NCBI GenBank assembly: GCA_900548675.1 | Contig: URLJ01000020.1 | Location: forward strand, 1-27,748 | Reading direction: 5' to 3' | Origin: an uncultured Mollicutes bacterium | GTDB lineage: Bacteria > Bacillota_I > Bacilli_A > ML615J-28 > CAG-313 | DNA length: 27,748 bases | Shown: positions 23,261 to 27,748 of the stretch, one piece after another | Layout: each line of letters starts with the position of its first letter | Position numbering within the stretch: position 1 is the first letter of the stretch | Notes under the pieces: generated by a model | What the model was told of the DNA's origin: nothing | The model's input: only the letters and a program-made list of their open reading frames with translations | Database searches by the model: none | Position numbers and translations under genes: made by a program

Positions 23261-24046
23261 CTATTTTTCACTTGTCATCTGCTTTTTAAAAATTAATATA
23301 GCAGTAAGTACAGCTGCTATTATGTACAAAGCAATTACAATTAACCCTACCGCCGCAACTCTATCAAATTCATATAGACAACCATTGATTGTTTTGGTCG
23401 CACCTGTTATTACTCGTCCGATGTAAATAGATGGGTGAAAAGGCAAGAAACGGCAAAATTTTTCAAATTTTCCCATTGTATCAAGTGGCATCCAAGTTCC
23501 CCCTAAAAGCCCTGCTGCTGTTATAATTACGGACACAATCCCAGGAGCAGCTTTTTCATTTAAGGCCGAGCCTATTAATAGTCCTAAAAAAACGCAGAAA
23601 ATAAGAATTGGAAGTTGTGAGATAATTAAAAGTATTGCCTTTCCAAAGCTAAAATAAGCTTCATGATTTATTAAACTAATGATAAAACCACAAAGGACGC
23701 AAATTATCGCCTGAATAAAGCCTAAAACAAAACCCGGAACAGCATAGCCAACAATATAATTTGCACTTTTCATTGGTGAAGAATATAGTCTTTTTAATAA
23801 CATTGTTGAGCGATCTTTAGATATTAATAACGTCATCGTTAACATAACAAATGTAAATGAAAACACCAGTATTCCTGGTATTAACGACTTTAATAAAAAA
23901 ATAGGGGTGTTGCCAGCGGTGAAGTTATTTATAACTTGAAACATGATGATCATTAATAAAGGAAATCCCAAACAAAAAATATAGATTACTGGATCGCGTA
24001 ACATTTCTTTGAAATTTCTTATCATAAAGGTTTTAGTCATTTTCAT
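23261..24046 (-). CDS. ABC-2 type transporter permease
   Basis: About 261 residues with six hydrophobic segments and the ABC-2 layout: N-terminal coupling region RNFKEMLRDPVIY, long first hydrophobic pair, then the motif-bearing stretch LLGGTWMPLDTMGKFEKFCRFLPFHP, typical of drug/lipid exporter permeases (DrrB/YhcI-like). A start at 24067 would overlap the ATPase gene by 35 nt; ATG 24046, with AAGG about 9 nt upstream, still overlaps by 14 nt and is preferred (an ATG at 24040 is also possible). It pairs with the adjacent ATPase and is controlled by the TetR regulator of the same operon. Likely exports a toxic compound or antibiotic; the substrate is unknown. Confidence 0.9.
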   Translation of the reverse strand: MKMTKTFMIRNFKEMLRDPVIYIFCLGFPLLMIIMFQVINNFTAGNTPIFLLKSLIPGILVFSFTFVMLTMTLLISKDRSTMLLKRLYSSPMKSANYIVGYAVPGFVLGFIQAIICVLCGFIISLINHEAYFSFGKAILLIISQLPILIFCVFLGLLIGSALNEKAAPGIVSVIITAAGLLGGTWMPLDTMGKFEKFCRFLPFHPSIYIGRVITGATKTINGCLYEFDRVAAVGLIVIALYIIAAVLTAILIFKKQMTSEK

Positions 24047-24764
24047 ATTTACTACCTTCTTCCACAATTTTTACAAAAGCGTCCTCAAAATTTTGACTCT
24101 TACTCTTTTTAATTATATCCGCTATTGTACCTGTTTCTAAAAGATGTCCTTTAGAAAGTATAGCTACTTCATCGCACAAATGTTCAATTTCCTCTAAATA
24201 ATGTGAGGTAAGAATAATTGTTGTTTTATTTTTTAAACCTTCGATAATACGCCATAATTCACGGCGAGCAATGACATCGAGTCCTAACGTAGGTTCATCC
24301 AAAAAGAGGATTTTAGGATTTGACACCAAAGCTATCGCGATCGACAATCTTCGTTTCCAACCACCAGATAAAGTTTTTGCTTTTTGATCTAAAACCTCTT
24401 TTAAAGAAAACTGGTCAATTAACTCTTTTGCTTTTTTCTCCTTGTCAACTCCATAAATATCTGAAAAAAACTCTAAATTTTCCTTAACACTTAAGTTACC
24501 AGCTATTGCCACTTCTTGTGGTGAAACATTTACGATACGTTTAATTTTATCCATTTCATGATCTAGGTCATGTCCAAAAACCGTAACTTTACCACTATCT
24601 TTCTTTATTAATCCTATTATTATATTAATTAGTGTTGTTTTGCCTGCACCATTAACACCCAATAATCCATATAATTTTTTATTTTCAATTTCCAAGGATA
24701 TATTGTCAAGTGCCTTAATATTCTTATAGTTTTTATTAACATTTTCTATTTTTAAAGCTAGCAT
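24033..24764 (-). CDS. ABC transporter ATP-binding protein
   Basis: Complete 243-residue ATPase: Walker A GVNGAGKTT (residues 36-44), Q-loop in NVSPQEVAI, signature LSGGWKRR (Trp in place of the usual Gln), Walker B ILFLDEP with catalytic Glu, D-loop GLDV, and switch His in TSHY. The length and the absence of a C-terminal extension fit ABC-2 exporters. AGGAGG ends six nt before the ATG, inside the TetR gene's last codons. It starts just 1 nt after the TetR stop and overlaps the permease gene. Confidence 0.94.
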   Translation of the reverse strand: MLALKIENVNKNYKNIKALDNISLEIENKKLYGLLGVNGAGKTTLINIIIGLIKKDSGKVTVFGHDLDHEMDKIKRIVNVSPQEVAIAGNLSVKENLEFFSDIYGVDKEKKAKELIDQFSLKEVLDQKAKTLSGGWKRRLSIAIALVSNPKILFLDEPTLGLDVIARRELWRIIEGLKNKTTIILTSHYLEEIEHLCDEVAILSKGHLLETGTIADIIKKSKSQNFEDAFVKIVEEGSKYEND

Positions 24765-24765
24765 T

Positions 24766-25314
24766 CTACTCCTCCTTCAAATATTTTTTTAAAGCTAAAA
24801 ATTGCTCATTTAATAACTCTTTAATTTCATTTTTTTCCCATCTATAATAACCTGATACAATCTGTGTTGCGATACCATAAGCATAAATGAAACCAGACAA
24901 ATAAAACTTTCTTGCAGCTGTAGTACTAATATTGCCTATTTCGGTTATTTTTTGAATGACGCCCTCTGCAAAAGCTTTTTCTTCTTGCGTTTCAATGTAC
25001 TTCCTTTCAACATAAATATATGAAAACAAATTAGGCATATCATATGCAAAATATGCTAAAGATTCTAAATACTGCAAAAACAAACTAGTCTCATTACTAC
25101 TTTTGACATAATCAAAGTAAACTAACTGGCAAGCTTTGAATAATTCTTCTTTCAGTTCCTCCATGTTTTTGAAAGCCAAATAAATTGGTTGTGTTGAACA
25201 TCCAAGACTTTTAGCAATTTCTCTTGCATTAATTGCATTAATACCTTTTTCATTAAGAAGTTCTAAACTTTTCTTAATAATAATCTCTTTAGTTATTACT
25301 TTTTTAGCAGGCAT
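24766..25314 (-). CDS. TetR/AcrR family transcriptional regulator
   Basis: N-terminal TetR helix-turn-helix (about residues 8-52: IIIKKSLELLNEKGINAINA, then REIAKSLGCSTQPIYLAFKN), followed by a ligand-binding helical domain. 182 residues, typical. GGAGG lies 5 nt before the ATG. It is the first gene of the operon with the ABC ATPase and permease, a standard arrangement for an autoregulated drug-export unit. A perfect palindrome on its own promoter is the likely operator. The ligand is unknown. Confidence 0.92.
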   Translation of the reverse strand: MPAKKVITKEIIIKKSLELLNEKGINAINAREIAKSLGCSTQPIYLAFKNMEELKEELFKACQLVYFDYVKSSNETSLFLQYLESLAYFAYDMPNLFSYIYVERKYIETQEEKAFAEGVIQKITEIGNISTTAARKFYLSGFIYAYGIATQIVSGYYRWEKNEIKELLNEQFLALKKYLKEE

Positions 25315-25334
25315 ATTTACCTCCTTTATTTAGT

Positions 25335-25358
25335 ATAAAATAACATGTGTTATTTTAT
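25335..25358. promoter_or_regulatory. TetR operator palindrome
   Basis: ATAAAATAACA (25335-25345), centre TG, TGTTATTTTAT (25348-25358): perfect 11-bp arms. It covers the -10 box of the TetR-ABC promoter, as expected for repression. Binding by the adjacent TetR is inferred from position. Confidence 0.8.
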
Positions 25359-25380
25359 CACATTATTATACTCTTGTCAA
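25352..25380 (-). promoter_or_regulatory. Promoter of the TetR-ABC operon
   Basis: TTGACA (25380-25375), 17 nt, TAAAAT (25357-25352), with TG one base upstream of the -10. The -10 lies inside the operator palindrome. Confidence 0.85.
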
Positions 25381-25430
25381 GAAATTAACTACTAGAGACC
25401 TGATTAAAGCATTAAAATAAATACAATAAA

Positions 25431-25471
25431 TAAAAAATAGGTTATTTTATAAATTTTCAAATAACCTATTT
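25431..25471 (-). terminator. Terminator after the TfoX-domain gene
   Basis: Perfect 13-bp arms AAATAGGTTATTT (25435-25447) and AAATAACCTATTT (25459-25471) around an 11-nt loop, followed on the minus strand by TTT and an AT-rich tract. The stem is AT-rich, so it is moderately stable. Confidence 0.7.
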
Positions 25472-25483
25472 CTAATTTATATA

Positions 25484-25801
25484 TTATTGATGTCTTTTTT
25501 TCGTTTCTGGAACTTCTTCAGATATAATTTCAAGTAATTGTCGTAAAAACTCTTTATTTTCAACATTATCTACAAGGAGCATTTCCTTCGCCCGAGCGTA
25601 TGGTAATTCTTTATCAGCACTTGGCATCATCGCAACAGCTCCTTTTGTAGGTTTTACAAGAAAACGATTTTCATATATACCACCTATAACCTTCCCATGA
25701 TTATAAATAATATATTCTCCCATCATAGGGCGATATGATATATCACTTAGTTCTGAAAGCTGTTCTAAAATAAACTTCAAATATTCACTGCTAGATGGCA
25801 T
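25484..25801 (-). CDS. TfoX/Sxy N-terminal domain protein
   Basis: 105 residues matching the TfoX_N domain alone: EQLSELSDISYRPMMGEYIIYNHGKVIGGIYENRFLVKPT is the diagnostic start of this family. It lacks the C-terminal TfoX domain of the competence activator Sxy of Gammaproteobacteria, and small standalone TfoX_N proteins are common in Bacillota with no proven competence role. GAGG lies 7 nt before the ATG. It stands between the TetR operon and the transglutaminase-like gene with no clear promoter of its own, so co-transcription with the latter is possible (66-nt gap). Confidence 0.87.
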   Translation of the reverse strand: MPSSSEYLKFILEQLSELSDISYRPMMGEYIIYNHGKVIGGIYENRFLVKPTKGAVAMMPSADKELPYARAKEMLLVDNVENKEFLRQLLEIISEEVPETKKRHQ

Positions 25802-25867
25802 AAAATTACCTCTATATACATTTATATTTTTTTGATACTAACAATAATCGATATTTAATAACATTAT

Positions 25868-26977
25868 TTACATGCGCCAAAATTCTTCATCGTTAACAAT
25901 AATACGTTTTTCACAAATATCGTTAGACTTTTCTTTTTCATAAAGAACAGGCACTAGTTCAATATATTTAGAGTCCTCAGTTACACAATCTACGCCATCT
26001 TTTGCTAGAGTAAAACGAGAAAAACGGAAAGTGTTCTTTGTCATATATCCTATATTAGCTTTTAAATCAAAACTACCACCATTGTATCCAGCTTCTTTAT
26101 TTGCATATAATGGTTCATTAGATATTAACATTTCTCGTAGTTGTTTTACAGAAACATAATTACCATTTTTATCTTTATAATATAAATGATAAGTAGGATC
26201 TAGCATAATTCTTTTCCCGGAGGGAAGTAAGCAATCTACTACTACATGGCAATCCTCAAAAGGTTCTTCATATGGCATACACGTTATATGTTGTGCCTTT
26301 ATTCCATTCAAACGCAGCAATGAAGCTAATAGAATCGCTAATCCACGACAATTGGTTTTTTGATTATGCTCTTCACAAAACTTTATAATATCAACAATTC
26401 GACTTTTCTTACTTAATCCGATTGTTCCATTATGCCCAAAATTACTACATACAAAATCCATAACGGCAAAAACAATTTTATCATCAGTGTTTTTTAAACC
26501 TTTAATATAATCATAGTAATTGTAGTTATTTAAAATTTCAGGGACTTCCTCATTTAAAATGTAAGTATTAGTGATATTATATTTTATAGTTCTATCATAT
26601 TTTGAATATTCCCTTAAAACTTGTATTCTAGTCTTATTTGTTTTAGGAACGGTTATCATTTGAGGGTTATATTCATATGGTTTATCATCAGGAATATCAC
26701 TTATTTTTTCATAAATGGTATCAATATTTTTTCCTTGAAACGTATAATAACCTTCGAGTTTACCATCATTATATTTGAGGTGAAAAATCATTCTATTATA
26801 TACATCATTTATCTCATAACAAAGGTACTCATTCTTTTCATAGACACAATTAGGCGTAACATTAAAATAACCAGTCATACTAAAAGATATTTTCACTTTT
26901 AAAGGATTAATGCTAATTACATCAATAATTTCGCCAAATGCCTTTCCTTTCCATTTTCCGACAACTCTTTTATCCAC
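25868..26977 (-). CDS. Transglutaminase-like (papain-fold) protein
   Basis: The C-terminal half has a transglutaminase-core triad: Cys210 in KTNCRGLA, His244 in CHVVVD and Asp260 in MLDPTYH, in the expected order and spacing. The N-terminal ~115 residues (KGKAFGEIIDVISIN, then YYTFQGKNIDTIYEK) look like a separate beta-rich domain of unknown type. No signal peptide, so likely cytoplasmic. The start is GTG 26977, with AAGGA rather far upstream (about 11 nt), so the start is less certain. Such proteins may act as peptidases or amidases rather than crosslinkers. Confidence 0.8.
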   Translation of the reverse strand: MDKRVVGKWKGKAFGEIIDVISINPLKVKISFSMTGYFNVTPNCVYEKNEYLCYEINDVYNRMIFHLKYNDGKLEGYYTFQGKNIDTIYEKISDIPDDKPYEYNPQMITVPKTNKTRIQVLREYSKYDRTIKYNITNTYILNEEVPEILNNYNYYDYIKGLKNTDDKIVFAVMDFVCSNFGHNGTIGLSKKSRIVDIIKFCEEHNQKTNCRGLAILLASLLRLNGIKAQHITCMPYEEPFEDCHVVVDCLLPSGKRIMLDPTYHLYYKDKNGNYVSVKQLREMLISNEPLYANKEAGYNGGSFDLKANIGYMTKNTFRFSRFTLAKDGVDCVTEDSKYIELVPVLYEKEKSNDICEKRIIVNDEEFWRM

Positions 26978-27002
26978 GTTATTCTTCTTCCTTTCACAAA
27001 AT

Positions 27003-27032
27003 GTTATAAGTATCTTAAAAATACAAGAACAA
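27003..27032 (-). promoter_or_regulatory. Possible promoter of the transglutaminase-like gene
   Basis: TTGTTC (27032-27027), 18 nt, TATAAC (27008-27003). The matches are weak, and the gene may instead be read from the DUF3592 promoter. Confidence 0.3.
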
Positions 27033-27034
27033 TT

Positions 27035-27550
27035 TTAATCAATATCATTTTCATTATCGAATCTTTTTCTGTCAAATACTGCCCGTTCGCCATAGACAAG
27101 AATAGGAACAAGTGTCATTTGTTGTAATTTATCGTAAACCTTTTGACTAATTTGTTCTTGATTTTCGCATAAATTGCCAAAATCATCAGTATATTCAAAC
27201 TTTAAATTATATATTGTGTAATTGTAAACACTTCCGTTGGTGTTTTCTGTTACTTGTGTTTCCAAAAGATCAATTATTCTACCGCTTGCAGGATGACCCC
27301 TACGAGCTACATCGAATGATTTTTTACCATCGATAATCATTTTTATACCGCTACCAATAAAACCTAACGAAGCAAAAATTATTATTCCTCCAACTATACA
27401 CATAAATATAGTAGCGAATTTATCTTCGGGGTCATAAGAATTAATACCTGAGCTAATTACAATAACAGCAACTATTACACCAATCAAAGCGATTGCTATT
27501 CTGATGATACCACCTACCATAGTTCCCCGATTAAATTTTTTCTTTTCCAT
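27035..27550 (-). CDS. DUF3592-like membrane protein
   Basis: 171 residues with two membrane segments (about 9-31 and 44-69) and a soluble C-terminal domain. The stretch ARRGHPASGRIIDLLETQV, followed by YNYTIYNLKFEYTDDFGN and VPILVYGERAVFDRKRF, is the pattern of DUF3592-type proteins (A-x-G-x-I/V at the membrane-proximal start). Function unknown. ATG with GGAGG 7 nt upstream and a good promoter; it may be co-transcribed with the transglutaminase-like gene, whose start lies 57 nt downstream. Confidence 0.78.
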   Translation of the reverse strand: MEKKKFNRGTMVGGIIRIAIALIGVIVAVIVISSGINSYDPEDKFATIFMCIVGGIIIFASLGFIGSGIKMIIDGKKSFDVARRGHPASGRIIDLLETQVTENTNGSVYNYTIYNLKFEYTDDFGNLCENQEQISQKVYDKLQQMTLVPILVYGERAVFDRKRFDNENDID

Positions 27551-27618
27551 GAATTAACCTCCTTGCATCTTTTATAAAAGTAAAGTATATATTAAGATAC
27601 ACTAACACGTTTGTTAAC

Positions 27619-27647
27619 ATTATATCATAAAATTCCAAAATTTTCAA
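27619..27647 (-). promoter_or_regulatory. Promoter of the DUF3592-like gene
   Basis: TTGAAA (27647-27642), 17 nt, TATAAT (27624-27619), with TG one base upstream of the -10 (extended -10). A short inverted repeat TAACA-CGTT-TGTTA lies just downstream of the -10 and could be an operator, though its arms are only 5 bp. Confidence 0.8.
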
Positions 27648-27674
27648 TTATCAAAAGTGACAGATGTAAATTTC

Positions 27675-27706
27675 TGTTCGTGTACACTAGATTGTGTACA
27701 CGAACA
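27675..27706. repeat. 13-bp perfect inverted repeat near the right edge
   Basis: TGTTCGTGTACAC (27675-27687), 6-nt spacer TAGATT, GTGTACACGAACA (27694-27706). It lacks a T-run on either strand, so it is not a terminator. It lies upstream of the DUF3592 promoter, and the DNA from about 27660 to the edge is visibly richer in G and C than the flank. It could be an operator of a gene beyond the window or an element terminus; the sequence is cut at 27748. Confidence 0.75.
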
Positions 27707-27748
27707 CTGACGGTTTGTCAATCATCGTATGGGTTTTGAGAAAGGACT

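Noticed and set aside
23139..23426. Plus-strand ORF across the terminator between the ABC permease and the NUDIX gene
   Set aside because: It runs through a strong terminator hairpin and over the antisense of the permease; no ribosome binding site or homology was seen.
1..27748. Mycoplasma-type code with TGA as tryptophan
   Set aside because: The sirtuin gene ends in TGA directly before the next gene's ribosome binding site, the XRE gene also ends in TGA, and the Trp codons checked are TGG.
27729..27748. ATG at the right edge as start of a new gene
   Set aside because: There is no ribosome binding site upstream and only six codons are visible before the window ends.
1..27748. CRISPR arrays or intact insertion sequences
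   Set aside because: No regularly spaced repeat series and no transposase or integrase coding sequence were found in the window.

Overview
The window is AT-rich, with strong AAGGAG/GGAGG ribosome binding sites, consensus SigA-type promoters (TTGACA-17-TATAAT), short intergenic gaps and intrinsic hairpin/T-run terminators. Together with lipoboxes and InlB-type surface repeats, this points to a low-GC Gram-positive (Bacillota, Bacilli/Mollicutes-like or related gut lineage). A 4Fe-4S aldo/keto reductase suggests an anaerobe. TGA is used as a stop (for example at the end of the sirtuin gene) and the tryptophans checked are TGG, so the code is the standard bacterial one. The exact taxon cannot be fixed from the sequence alone.

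Layout, left to right. Positions 1-252 hold no gene but carry two perfect consensus minus-strand promoters 126 bp apart, firing leftward out of the window. Then come a glycerate kinase and an orphan F420-ligase-family protein (one minus-strand operon, 253-2591) and tRNA-Arg(UCU). The only clear plus-strand protein gene is a DUF885 lipoprotein peptidase (3014-4795). A six-gene minus-strand operon follows (9326 down to 4846): Fe-S aldo/keto reductase, NUDIX hydrolase, QueT-type transporter, membrane-anchored XRE regulator, Sir2 deacylase and a shortened MntP. A preQ1-I riboswitch sits between the NUDIX gene and queT, and its pseudoknot captures the queT ribosome binding site. Next are a GDPD phosphodiesterase and a DUF1846 protein (9421-11707).

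From 18932 down to 11812 lies an envelope/export operon: a YwaF-like membrane domain fused to an ABC ATPase, an ABC exporter permease, an anchored extracytoplasmic protein, a large InlB-repeat lipoprotein, and a small membrane protein with its own promoter. From 22440 down to 19092 is the most unusual unit: a double-domain DUF1538 transporter (two halves with an exact 250-residue period), two different PII-like proteins and a double GNAT protein. It looks like a cation/proton antiporter with dedicated PII-type sensors, which is inference. To the right are a second NUDIX gene, a TetR-ABC ATPase-ABC permease operon with a perfect operator palindrome on its own -10 box, a TfoX N-domain protein, a transglutaminase-like protein and a DUF3592 membrane protein. 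The right edge carries a 13-bp perfect inverted repeat in base-richer DNA that may mark a mobile element or a regulatory site.

Six starts were moved downstream of the longest possible ORF on ribosome-binding-site or overlap evidence: 3014, 7702, 16783, 20907, 23110 and 24046.
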